Positions 6,980-15,335 of a DNA stretch of 64,000 nucleotides are shown piece after piece; position 1 is the first letter of the stretch, and each line of letters opens with the position of its first letter. Origin of the DNA: Azospirillum sp. B510 (GTDB lineage Bacteria; Pseudomonadota; Alphaproteobacteria; Azospirillales; Azospirillaceae); NCBI RefSeq assembly GCF_000010725.1, contig NC_013854.1:1889001-1953000 (forward strand), in the 5' to 3' direction. Under the pieces are notes generated by a model that searched no databases, was not told the origin of the DNA, and saw only the letters and a program-made list of their open reading frames with translations. The position numbers were made by a program, and so were the translations under genes.

Positions 6980-9949
6980 TCAGGCCGGCGCATCGGCTTC
7001 CCGCCGCTGGGCGGCGGCGGCGAGACGATAAAGCTCGTCACCCTCCAGGATGATGACGATGCGGCCGTCGTTCAGCAGCGAAACACCGCCCACCCCCGGC
7101 ACCTCGGCAAGGCCGGGATGGCTTTCGCGGACGAACAGGTCGCCGCGGCGCAGAAGCCTGTCGATCGCCACCCCGATGCGGCGGCTGCCCTGGCGCAGGA
7201 CGACGACGAGACCCTGGCCGGGGCCCGAGGGCGGCCACTCCCCATCGGCGGGAAAGCCCAGCGCGTCGGCGAGGCGAACCACCGGCAGCACCCGGTTGCG
7301 GCGCATGACCGTCCAGCAGCCGGAAACCTTGTGGAAATCGTCGGCGGTGAAGCCACAAACCTCCTCGACGAAGCGGTCGGGAATCGCCAGAACCTGATCA
7401 TCCACCTGCACCAGCAGAGTGCGCGTGATCGCCGCCGACAGCGGGAGATCGATGGCGAAGGCGGTGCCAGCCCCTTCGCGGGTGCGGATGGCGATGCTGC
7501 CGCCCAACCGGGTGACGGCGGTTCGGACCACATCCATGCCGACACCACGGCCCGAGGTTTCGGTGAGGGTTTCAGCGGTGGAGAAGCCGGGGGCGAAGAT
7601 GAACTCGCGCACCGCCTCCGGCGGCAGATGCAGGCTTTCCTCCTCGCCGATCATGCCCAGGCGCACCGCCTTGGCGCGCACGGCCTCCGTCGGGATGCCG
7701 CGACCATCCTCGGCGATCTCCACCAACACGCGGCTGCTGCGCTGGATGGCGCGCAGGCAGAGCGTCGCCTGGGTTGGCTTGCCAGCCGCCTCACGGTCGG
7801 CCGGCGGCTCGATCCCGTGGTCGATGGCGTTGCGCACCATATGCATCAGCGGGTCGTAGAGCATCTCCACCATGCTCTTGTCGATGCGCACGTCGCCGCC
7901 CTCGGTGACGAAGCGCACCGACTTGCCCTGGACCCGAGCCAGTTCGCGCACCACACGGGGAAACTGGTTGAACAGGGTCTCGATGGGCACGACGCGCAGA
8001 TCCAGTGCCGCCTCCCGCAAGCGGTCGACCGACCGGCTGAGCTGGGTGTCGAGGTCGAGCAGGTCGCGGCGGTGACGCTCGACCGCTTCGCGCAGGACAC
8101 GGAGGTCGGGATCGCCGGTCCCCAGCCGCTCGGTCAGGGAGGACAGCGCGCTTTCCAACCGCAGGTCGTTGGCCGTAGCGTTCAGGTCGCCCGACAGCAG
8201 GACCATGCCGTCGATCCGTGCCATGAAGCGGTCGATCGCCTCGCCAGGCACGCGCAGCACGCCATTCGCAGGCGCCACCGAAGGGCGCGCGGTCACGGCG
8301 GGTGGCGAGGGAGGGGACGGTGGGGCGGGTGGCGGCGGGGCGGGCGCCACCACCGGGGCGCCGCTCGTCGCCACAGCCGGCAAGGCGGAGGGGGCCGGGG
8401 GGGGCGTCGGATCGGCGGATGGCTCCTCCCCGCTCTGCCCGGCGGCCACCATGGGCGGGACGCAGGCGCGGATATGGAGGAAGCCGCCGCCGGGGTCAAT
8501 GTCGGCCAGCGCGTCGGCCAGGGATGCGAGCTCCTGCGGCGAGGCGATCAGCACGCGCAACCAAGTCTTGCCGTCGATGAAGTCCGGCCAGTTGGTGATG
8601 GCCCGCACCTTGCTGCCCATCCATTGGACAAAGCCCGACGCCACCTCCGGCGAGGTTTCCAAGAAGGCGGTGACCTCGTAAAGCCGCATCTCCGGGTCGG
8701 CGATGGCGGCGCGCAGGTCGGCCGTGCTGTCCGGCGACAGGAAGCGCAGCAGACCGGGATCGAGCCCGAGCGCCGACAGTTCGTCGGCCGTCAGCGGCCG
8801 GCGCGCCTCTCCGGCCTCCCGCTCGGCGGAGACGGCATCGACGAAGGCGCGCAGGCGCTCCTCCAATGCGACCGCGCCTTCGGCCTCCAGATCCTTGGCG
8901 GGCTCGCTTGCCGCCTGTTCCGCAAGGTCGGCGAGTGCCGCGCGGGCATCGGCCAGCAGGATGGGCCAATCGGCATGGTCGGCGGCCGGCGTGCGGCGCA
9001 TCACGTCGGCCAGCACCCGCAGCAGGGCGGAGCCTCGCGGCAGCCGGACGATGTCCAGCGTCGCCGCCATCCGGTCGAGCAGCCCAGCCAGTTCGCCGGC
9101 CGCAGCCGCATCCGCCAGCGCCGCCGGATCAGCCAGCAGCGCATCGGCGCGGGCGCTGCCCTGGGCCAGGATCTGGGCGTTGTGATCGGCCAGCAGGGTG
9201 GCCAGGATCGCGGCACCGGCATCCTTTCCGGTCAGCCGGCCGATGCGGGCGCTGGCGGTGGCGACACCTTGGAGCTCGCGCAGAATCGCCTCGTCATCGC
9301 GGGCGGCCAGCGCCTCGCGAAAGCGACGCAGCGTGTCGGCGAAGGGCAGGAAGTTCAGCCGTTCGCAGGCCAACTGAAGCCGGTCGGCGGTGTCGTCGAC
9401 GCTGTGGGCTCCCTCCTCGTCCAGACTGTCGAGGTCAAGCGCGCGAGTCAGCGTCGCCATGCCGTCATGCAGCAGTCCGACGAACAGGCCCAGCATCCGC
9501 TCATTTTCGTGCAGGCGCACCGGCGGGGGCGGCGGACTGCGGACAGGCTTGGCGGCAGGCCCCTCCCCGCCCAACGCGTCAAGCCGTTCCAGCAGGTCGG
9601 CCGGCGCCTGACCATCGCGGCGGTCGCGCATGCCGGACTCGGCGAGCCCGCGGAGCACATCCAACGCCTCCAGCAGCGGGGCCGCGACCTCCTCGGTCAA
9701 GACCAGCCCACCGGTGCGCACACGGCCGAGAATAGTCTCCGCCCGATGCGCCACCGCCTCCATCGCGAAGAGGTCCATGGCGCGGGCGGCTCCCTTCAGC
9801 GAATGGAAGGAGCGGAACAGGGCAGCGATCCGCTCCGCCTCCGGCCCTTCGCCGGGGGTGGCGGACAGCAGCTTCTCCAGCAGGTCGCAATGCTCGCCGG
9901 CCTCGACGCCGAACTGCCGCCACAAGGTCTCGATCAGTTCGCTGCTCAT
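6980..9949 (-). CDS. cheA: Chemotaxis-type histidine kinase CheA
   Basis: CheA autophosphorylates in response to chemoreceptors and passes phosphate to receiver proteins. At 989 residues it is longer than typical CheA. The Hpt domain is at 1-110, with phospho-acceptor His49 in FRSFHSLKGAARA. A poorly conserved ~400-residue middle holds no recognised CheY-binding P2 domain; a proline-rich linker ([16 protein letters not shown]) precedes the dimerisation helices. The ATPase core has the N-box HMVRNAIDHGIEP, the G1 box EDGRGIP and the G2 box SGRGVGMDVV. A CheW-like domain fills the C-terminus. It is the last gene of the leftward che cluster, 39 bases after the receiver gene. Confidence 0.95.
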   Translation of the reverse strand: MSSELIETLWRQFGVEAGEHCDLLEKLLSATPGEGPEAERIAALFRSFHSLKGAARAMDLFAMEAVAHRAETILGRVRTGGLVLTEEVAAPLLEALDVLRGLAESGMRDRRDGQAPADLLERLDALGGEGPAAKPVRSPPPPPVRLHENERMLGLFVGLLHDGMATLTRALDLDSLDEEGAHSVDDTADRLQLACERLNFLPFADTLRRFREALAARDDEAILRELQGVATASARIGRLTGKDAGAAILATLLADHNAQILAQGSARADALLADPAALADAAAAGELAGLLDRMAATLDIVRLPRGSALLRVLADVMRRTPAADHADWPILLADARAALADLAEQAASEPAKDLEAEGAVALEERLRAFVDAVSAEREAGEARRPLTADELSALGLDPGLLRFLSPDSTADLRAAIADPEMRLYEVTAFLETSPEVASGFVQWMGSKVRAITNWPDFIDGKTWLRVLIASPQELASLADALADIDPGGGFLHIRACVPPMVAAGQSGEEPSADPTPPPAPSALPAVATSGAPVVAPAPPPPAPPSPPSPPAVTARPSVAPANGVLRVPGEAIDRFMARIDGMVLLSGDLNATANDLRLESALSSLTERLGTGDPDLRVLREAVERHRRDLLDLDTQLSRSVDRLREAALDLRVVPIETLFNQFPRVVRELARVQGKSVRFVTEGGDVRIDKSMVEMLYDPLMHMVRNAIDHGIEPPADREAAGKPTQATLCLRAIQRSSRVLVEIAEDGRGIPTEAVRAKAVRLGMIGEEESLHLPPEAVREFIFAPGFSTAETLTETSGRGVGMDVVRTAVTRLGGSIAIRTREGAGTAFAIDLPLSAAITRTLLVQVDDQVLAIPDRFVEEVCGFTADDFHKVSGCWTVMRRNRVLPVVRLADALGFPADGEWPPSGPGQGLVVVLRQGSRRIGVAIDRLLRRGDLFVRESHPGLAEVPGVGGVSLLNDGRIVIILEGDELYRLAAAAQRREADAPA

Positions 9950-9988
9950 GGATCACCGCTCAGGGAGGGGAGGCCCGGCACCGGGGGA

Positions 9989-10411
9989 TCAGGGCTTCGC
10001 GGGCGGCGGCAGGCCGGCGGCGCGGCGGATGGCGGCGACGATATCGTGCCCCTTCTTGTGGGCGAGATCGAGGCTCATGGTGCCGGACGGCTTGGCGATG
10101 ATCTCCACCGCGCCCAGCGCGCGGGCCTCGTTCGCCTCGGGCGAGCCGACCTGGGCGACGGAGGAGATGATGATGACCTTGGCGCGCGACATGAGCGACA
10201 GATGCTCCATCACCTCCAGCCCCGACATCTCCGGCATCTCGATGTCGAGCAGGACGATGTCCGGCTTCAAGGTCTTGACCATCTCCAGAGCCACTTTGCC
10301 GTTCTCGGCCGCGCCGACCAGCGACAGCTCGTCGTCCGCGCGCACGATGTCGCCGATGATGGTCCGCATCAGCACCGAGTCATCGACCAACAGGATCGTC
10401 GGCTTCGCCAT
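9989..10411 (-). CDS. Single-domain response regulator (CheY-type, CheB-like receiver)
   Basis: A 140-residue receiver domain. The start at ATG 10411 has AGGAAG nine bases upstream and gives MAKPTILLVDDSVLMR. The phosphorylation pocket is intact: the DD pair in LLVDDS, the acceptor Asp in IVLLDIEMPEMSG, Ser in IISSVAQ, and Lys in EIIAKPSG. The AKPSG-SLDL ending is typical of CheB receiver domains rather than flagellar CheY, so it may be a phosphate sink or an output for a non-flagellar pathway. It lies between cheB and cheA and is presumably co-transcribed with them. Confidence 0.88.
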   Translation of the reverse strand: MAKPTILLVDDSVLMRTIIGDIVRADDELSLVGAAENGKVALEMVKTLKPDIVLLDIEMPEMSGLEVMEHLSLMSRAKVIIISSVAQVGSPEANEARALGAVEIIAKPSGTMSLDLAHKKGHDIVAAIRRAAGLPPPAKP

Positions 10412-10468
10412 GGGTGAAAACTTCCTATGTTGGCACTGTTGGCCGGCCATCCGGGGCCGGCGTTCAGA

Positions 10469-11572
10469 TCAGGCTAGAGTGAAGAGGGCGTTCAGCTTGC
10501 GGGCGATCGCCGCAACGGGCAATACCTCCGTGGCCACACCGGCACGGATCGCCGCCTTTGGCATACCGTCCACCGCGCAGGTCACCGGATCCTGGACCAG
10601 GACGGGGAGGCGCCGCTCCGCGAAGGCGGCGGCACCGGCGCTGCCATCGTCCCCCATGCCGGTCAATACGACGGCGACCGGCGACTCCGCCGACTCCGCG
10701 GCGCTGCGGAACAGCCGGTCGGCCGACGGATGGTAGATGGCGCCGGCCGGATCGGCGGCATGAAGGGTGAAGCGGCCGGAAGCGCCACGGCGCACCGTCC
10801 AGTCGGCGCCGCCGCGCAGAATGGTGACAGCGCCGGGGACCAGCACCGCGCCGTCACCGCCCTCCTCCACCGTCCGGCCAAGCGAACGGGTGAGCGAAGC
10901 GGCGAAACCGGCGGTGAAGCTGGCCGGCATATGCTGGGCCACCACCAGCGGACAGGGCAGCGGTGCCAGCGCGCCCAGCAACTCCACCAACGCAACCGGC
11001 CCGCCGGTGGAGACGCCGACGACGACAAGGTCGGGGCGATGGCCGCGGGCCGAGGACCGCAGCGGCGGGATCGGCTTTGGAACCGGCTCCGGCATCGGCT
11101 CGGGAGCCGGTTCGACCGCGGGCACCGAAGCGGCATCCGCCACCGACTCCCCGGTCAACGCCATGCGCCAACGCCCCCAATGGCGCACCTTCTCGGTCAG
11201 CTGGCGCTCGATCGACGCCATGTCGAAGGTGATGAATGAACTGTGCTTGCAGACGAAATCCACCGCTCCGGTCTCCAGTGCCCGGATGGTAGCGTCGGCC
11301 CCTTCGGAGGTCTCGTTGGAGACCATGATGCAGGGCGGCCCCTTTTCGGCGGCGATGGCCTGGACCGACTCGATGCCGTCCATGATCGGCATGTTCAGAT
11401 CCATGGCGACGACATGGGGCTTCAGCTTGCGCGACAGCCTCAACGCCTCGGCACCATTGCGCGCCTCGCCGACGATCTCGATGTCGGATGCCGGCTCCAG
11501 CATCTTGCGGAGCGCGATCCGGACGAAGTTGCTGTCGTCCACCACCAGCAGACGGATACGCGGCCCGGTCAT
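10469..11572 (-). CDS. cheB: Chemoreceptor glutamate methylesterase/deamidase CheB
   Basis: CheB demethylates chemoreceptors when its receiver is phosphorylated, giving adaptation. The receiver (1-125) has DDSNF, the acceptor Asp in VVAMDLNMPIMDG and Lys in DFVCKHSS. A proline/glutamate linker (PAPEPMPEPVPKPIPP) leads to the esterase (about 175-367). Its catalytic triad is visible as Ser in GVSTGGPVAL, His in VAQHMPASFTAGF and Asp in TGMGDDGS. The start ATG at 11572 overlaps the cheW stop as ATGA; a longer open frame runs upstream through cheW and is not real. The family is certain. Confidence 0.95.
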   Translation of the reverse strand: MTGPRIRLLVVDDSNFVRIALRKMLEPASDIEIVGEARNGAEALRLSRKLKPHVVAMDLNMPIMDGIESVQAIAAEKGPPCIMVSNETSEGADATIRALETGAVDFVCKHSSFITFDMASIERQLTEKVRHWGRWRMALTGESVADAASVPAVEPAPEPMPEPVPKPIPPLRSSARGHRPDLVVVGVSTGGPVALVELLGALAPLPCPLVVAQHMPASFTAGFAASLTRSLGRTVEEGGDGAVLVPGAVTILRGGADWTVRRGASGRFTLHAADPAGAIYHPSADRLFRSAAESAESPVAVVLTGMGDDGSAGAAAFAERRLPVLVQDPVTCAVDGMPKAAIRAGVATEVLPVAAIARKLNALFTLA

Positions 11573-12987
11573 GCCTCGGCACCTCCCACGGGCAACCCTC
11601 TTGGTCCCGGCGCCGTGGCGACGGTCAGCCCTTCCGGCCGCAAGACCGGGATCAGCGCGTGGTCGAGACGGATGACGGCGGCGGTCAGCCGGTCGGAGAG
11701 CGGGTCGACATCCTCGGCGGCGATCTTGCGGATGCGCTGGATCTCGTCGGCGATCACCGCCACGGTGCCGCCGTCGATCTCCAGCAGGATGGCGACGCCG
11801 GACGTGGCGGTCGGGCTCCCGACCGGCCCCCGCGACAGCAGCCGGCGCAGATCGAGAACCGGCAGGATGCGTCCGTCGACATCGGTCAGCCCGTCGAAGC
11901 TTTCCGCCCCCGCCGGCAGGCGCAGCCGGTCCGAAATCTCGACCACCCGGCGGACCTTCTCGAACTCGAGCGCATAGATGCGCGCCTCCACCACCAGCGT
12001 CAGGAAACGACGGTAGAAACGGCGCGGCAGACGGCTTTCGGCCATGTCGTCGGCGGGATCGCCGCCCTCCGGCACGAAGCGGCCGATGTCGTCGAGTTGA
12101 TCGCCCATCATGCGCGCCGCACTCCTCACGTCGAGCCAAGTCCCATCATAATCCACGATCCGGGCCGGTGCGCCGGCCTCGCCAGCCCGCAGGCGGTCCA
12201 ACGGGACGCGCACCACGCCGCGCACCCCGTCCACCCGGACCCCCACCGGCCCGCAGCGCGTCCGCAGAACGACGACATAGCCGCCGGAACGGTCTTCCGC
12301 CCCCAGCGGGTCGGTCACCAGAACCGACCGCTTGTGCACCCGCGCCACGCCGCGGACCAGGGCCGGCGCGTGGGGCAGCGGGCGCAGATCGCCAAACGGA
12401 AAGACCAGAAGCAGGTCGGCCATCTCCAGCGCCTGCGGCCGCCCGGCGACATCGACCATCAGCAGGCGGATGCTGCCGTGCTCGCGCGCGGGTCCCAGGG
12501 GGTCCGCCGCACCACCGGTCAGCGCGTCGGTCTCCATCGCCCCCGCCAGCCCGGTCAGCGACCCGCCCCGCCCGAGCTCCATCAGATCGGGGTCGAGCAG
12601 ACGCAAGGACCGGCTACCATGGCGCAGCCGGCCGGCCACCGGCGCGCCGCTGTCCTCCGGTTCCGCCCCGGACAGGGTCACCCGCTCCGCCGGCAGATTG
12701 CCACCGATCCGGCCGGCGCGCAGGGCGAGCAGGCCGGTCCCGGCCCGCAGCACGATCAGCAGGCCGCCTCGCCGCCCGCCTCCCCAGGCCAACCGCAGCG
12801 AGGGATAGCCGGTGACGTCCAGCACCGGCAGGATGCGCCCGGCGACCGTCGCCAGCCCCTCCACCTGAGGCGGCGAGAAGGGCAGCCGGGTGGTCCCGGT
12901 CGGTTCGGCGACCTCCTCCACCCGGTCGGCGGCCACGGCGAAGGGCGTACCGGCGATGTCGAAGGTGAGGAAGCCGCCCACCGTCAT
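11569..12987 (-). CDS. cheW: Triple-domain CheW coupling protein
   Basis: CheW bridges chemoreceptors to CheA. A normal CheW has one ~150-residue domain; this 472-residue protein appears to hold three. Domain 1 (about 1-155) contains FLTFDIAGTPFAVAADRVEE and GRILPVLDVTGYP. Domain 2 (about 165-310) is more diverged, with LLMVDVAGRPQALEMADLLL and VRGVARVHKRSVLVTDPLG. Domain 3 (about 325-470) has LTLVVEARIYALEFEKVRRV and DGRILPVLDLRRLL. The start overlaps the cheR stop and the stop overlaps the cheB start (ATGA both times), indicating translational coupling. Multi-CheW proteins are known in some non-flagellar chemosensory systems; which domains bind CheA is unknown. Confidence 0.9.
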   Translation of the reverse strand: MTVGGFLTFDIAGTPFAVAADRVEEVAEPTGTTRLPFSPPQVEGLATVAGRILPVLDVTGYPSLRLAWGGGRRGGLLIVLRAGTGLLALRAGRIGGNLPAERVTLSGAEPEDSGAPVAGRLRHGSRSLRLLDPDLMELGRGGSLTGLAGAMETDALTGGAADPLGPAREHGSIRLLMVDVAGRPQALEMADLLLVFPFGDLRPLPHAPALVRGVARVHKRSVLVTDPLGAEDRSGGYVVVLRTRCGPVGVRVDGVRGVVRVPLDRLRAGEAGAPARIVDYDGTWLDVRSAARMMGDQLDDIGRFVPEGGDPADDMAESRLPRRFYRRFLTLVVEARIYALEFEKVRRVVEISDRLRLPAGAESFDGLTDVDGRILPVLDLRRLLSRGPVGSPTATSGVAILLEIDGGTVAVIADEIQRIRKIAAEDVDPLSDRLTAAVIRLDHALIPVLRPEGLTVATAPGPRGLPVGGAEA

Positions 12988-13913
12988 GCCACCCCTCCGC
13001 GCCGGTAGGCCAGCGCCCGGTCGCCGCGGTGGCGTTCGAACCCGTGGCTGTCGTCCAGCCGGTCGGTGGTGCCGAGCACCAGCCAGCCGCCAGGCGCCAC
13101 CGCCGCGGTCAGCAGCGAAAGCGCGCGCTCCCGGCTGTCGTCGTCGAAATAGATCATGACGTTGCGGCAGGATACGAGGTCGAAGCCGCCAGCCGGCGCA
13201 CCGGCCGGCAGGGAGGCGTCCATCAGATTGTGACGGGCGAAGCGAACGATTCGGCGGGCATCGGCGCGCACCCGCCGATGGAGCGGCGCCTCCCCCCCGA
13301 GCGGCACGAACCAACCGCCATACTCCGCCGGCATTTCGCGGAAAGGGCCCAACCCCTCGCCACCATAGCTGGCATTGGCGGCCTGCCGCACGGCAAGGCT
13401 GCTGAGGTCGGTGCCGAGAATCCCGACACTCCAGTCGGTTTCCAGCCCATGGCCGGTGCGGCGCGCCTCGCCGGCATCGGCCAGCGCCTCCAGCGTCACG
13501 ATGGCGAGGCTGTACGCCTCCTCTCCGGTCGCGCAGCCGGCGCTCCAGAAACGCAGGGTCCGGATGCCCCGGCGTTCGGCGATCAGACGCGGCAGAAGAT
13601 GGCGGCGGAGATGGGCGTGGTGGGGCAGGTCGCGGAAGAAATAGGTCTCGTGGATCGTCAGATTTTCGATCAGGCTCAACCAGTCCGGGCTGTCGGCCGC
13701 CGCCCCTTCGATCTGCGCCACCCATTCCTCCAGAACCGGCAGCGGCATCGCCGCCAGGATGCGCGCCAGCTTGCGCTCCAGCGGCCGGTCGTGGCGGATG
13801 CCGGCCTTGCGCCGGACATCGTCCAGAAGCCGCCGCACCAGACCATACAGCGGCCCGTCCGGCGGTGGCCCGTCCGGTGCGACGGCCGAAGGAGGCGTAT
13901 CGGCGCCGGTCAC
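12984..13913 (-). CDS. cheR: Chemoreceptor methyltransferase CheR
   Basis: CheR methylates glutamates of chemoreceptors using S-adenosylmethionine. The 309 residues contain the N-terminal helical domain ([13 protein letters not shown] at its end) and the Rossmann methyltransferase domain. The SAM-binding loop is [17 protein letters not shown], followed by [18 protein letters not shown] and [13 protein letters not shown]. No C-terminal TPR is present. Both ends overlap their neighbours by ATGA. Together with cheB it gives this cluster a full adaptation module. Confidence 0.95.
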   Translation of the reverse strand: MTGADTPPSAVAPDGPPPDGPLYGLVRRLLDDVRRKAGIRHDRPLERKLARILAAMPLPVLEEWVAQIEGAAADSPDWLSLIENLTIHETYFFRDLPHHAHLRRHLLPRLIAERRGIRTLRFWSAGCATGEEAYSLAIVTLEALADAGEARRTGHGLETDWSVGILGTDLSSLAVRQAANASYGGEGLGPFREMPAEYGGWFVPLGGEAPLHRRVRADARRIVRFARHNLMDASLPAGAPAGGFDLVSCRNVMIYFDDDSRERALSLLTAAVAPGGWLVLGTTDRLDDSHGFERHRGDRALAYRRGGVA

Positions 13914-15121
13914 GGCGCCCGGAAGCGTTCGGCCAGCCGCCGCGTGTCGTCGGCGAGCCGGGACAGATGGACCATGGTCGCCGTGATCTCCTCCGACGCG
14001 GCGGAATTCTTGGAGGCGACGGTGCGGATGTTGCCGACGTTCGATTCGATCTCGACGATATGATCCTGCTGGCTGGCCATGGCGGAGGCGACCGACTGGA
14101 CCATGCGGTCGATCTGGGCGACCCGCTCGGCGATGCCGTCCATCATCTGCACCACCTCCGCCGTCGCCGCCATCCCCTCTTCGGCCAGGGCCGCCGCGGT
14201 CTCGACGATCTCGGCGATCTGGCGGGCGCTTTCGACGGAACTGTCGGCCAGTTTGCCGACCTCCTCGGCCACCACCTCGAATCCCTTGCCCTGTTCGCCG
14301 GCGCGGGCGGCCTCGATGGAGGCGTTGACCGACAGGATGTTGGTCTTGACGGCGATCTGGGTGATCGCCTCGGTGATGCGGCCGATGCGCCGGCTGTTGT
14401 CGCCGATGGTCTGGGAGACGCGCACCAGCCGCGCCATCTCCGCCTTGCCCCGGTCGGCGAAACCGGCGGTCACCCTCACCATGTCGGAGGCGGCGCGGGT
14501 GCTGTCGGTGACATCGGCGATGGCGCGGACGGAACGGCCGACCGCACCGACCACCCGGTCCAGATCCTCCGTCTGGATGGCGGCGCCGTCGGCGACCTGG
14601 GAAACCGCGGTGCTGGCCTGCCCGGCGGCGATGGCGACCTGGGCCGCCTGCTGGCCGATGTGCCGGAAGGAGGAACGCGCATCCTCCACCAGCGCCGCCA
14701 TCTCGGCGAAGCGGCCGGGAAGCGGAGCGGTGGCCGGCATGTCGCCCTCCCCCTCCTGGATCAGACGGCGCAGGGCGGCATGCAGCGCGTCCTGGGTCTG
14801 CGCGATGCGGACATGGGCCGAGGCGACCATCCCGACCTCGTCCCCCCGGGCCGGCAACGGCGAGACTTCAACCGGCCGCCCTTCGGCAAGCCCGCTGGCG
14901 TCCGACGCCAGCCGAGCCATCGCGTCGGACAGGTCGAGAGCCAGGACGAGCGCGACCAGCAACGCCAGCGCCAGCGCCAGGCCGGTGGCCAGCCACACGG
15001 ACCGCGGCGCGATATCCGGAACCGCATGTGGCAGCAGAAGGGGAACCAGGGCCGCGGCGGCCGGCAACAGGGCGGCGATGCCGAAACGGGGAAGAACCCG
15101 CAAGCTGACCGGAAGCGACAT
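13910..15121 (-). CDS. Methyl-accepting chemotaxis protein without a large sensor domain
   Basis: A 403-residue receptor. Two hydrophobic helices (about 13-33 and 42-63) are separated by only a few residues, so there is almost no periplasmic domain. A HAMP-like stretch (about 65-120) leads to the signalling coiled coil. The tip region reads [20 protein letters not shown], close to the canonical tip but with Ser where Ala is usual. There is no C-terminal CheR-tethering pentapeptide. It is the promoter-proximal gene of the leftward che operon, with AAGGAG eleven bases before the ATG. Bases 14242-14398 are an exact inverted copy of part of the divergent MCP gene. The signal may be sensed in the membrane or through a partner. 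Confidence 0.92.
   Translation of the reverse strand: MSLPVSLRVLPRFGIAALLPAAAALVPLLLPHAVPDIAPRSVWLATGLALALALLVALVLALDLSDAMARLASDASGLAEGRPVEVSPLPARGDEVGMVASAHVRIAQTQDALHAALRRLIQEGEGDMPATAPLPGRFAEMAALVEDARSSFRHIGQQAAQVAIAAGQASTAVSQVADGAAIQTEDLDRVVGAVGRSVRAIADVTDSTRAASDMVRVTAGFADRGKAEMARLVRVSQTIGDNSRRIGRITEAITQIAVKTNILSVNASIEAARAGEQGKGFEVVAEEVGKLADSSVESARQIAEIVETAAALAEEGMAATAEVVQMMDGIAERVAQIDRMVQSVASAMASQQDHIVEIESNVGNIRTVASKNSAASEEITATMVHLSRLADDTRRLAERFRAP
14242..14398. repeat. 157-bp perfect inverted repeat, left arm (inside MCP gene)
   Basis: The reverse complement of 14242-14398 is identical base for base to 16845-17001, which I checked in ten-base blocks. It encodes the receptor hairpin tip from [12 protein letters not shown] to GKLAD. 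Flanking sequence differs between the two genes. Absolute identity, including third codon positions, points to recent gene conversion or duplication. Confidence 0.95.
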
Positions 15122-15335
15122 CGCGCGACAGGCTCCTTACCGAACAACCGACGGAATCCCGCGACAGGACGCGGGCGCCGAACATCACCCTTATGACTTG
15201 CCGGATGCACCCCGACCGACGCAAGGTGAATCCGGCGGAAGGTATCGGAAGCGGCAACACCGCGGGCCTCCTCCCTCCGCCCGCCCGCTCAACCCGGCGC
15301 CGCCCCCAGGCGGCCTTGATTGGACCTCCATCGGC

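Noticed and set aside
7118..10417. 1099-codon rightward open frame opposite cheA and the receiver gene
   Set aside because: It is a GC-rich antisense shadow that crosses two real genes and has His/Gln-rich composition with no domain.
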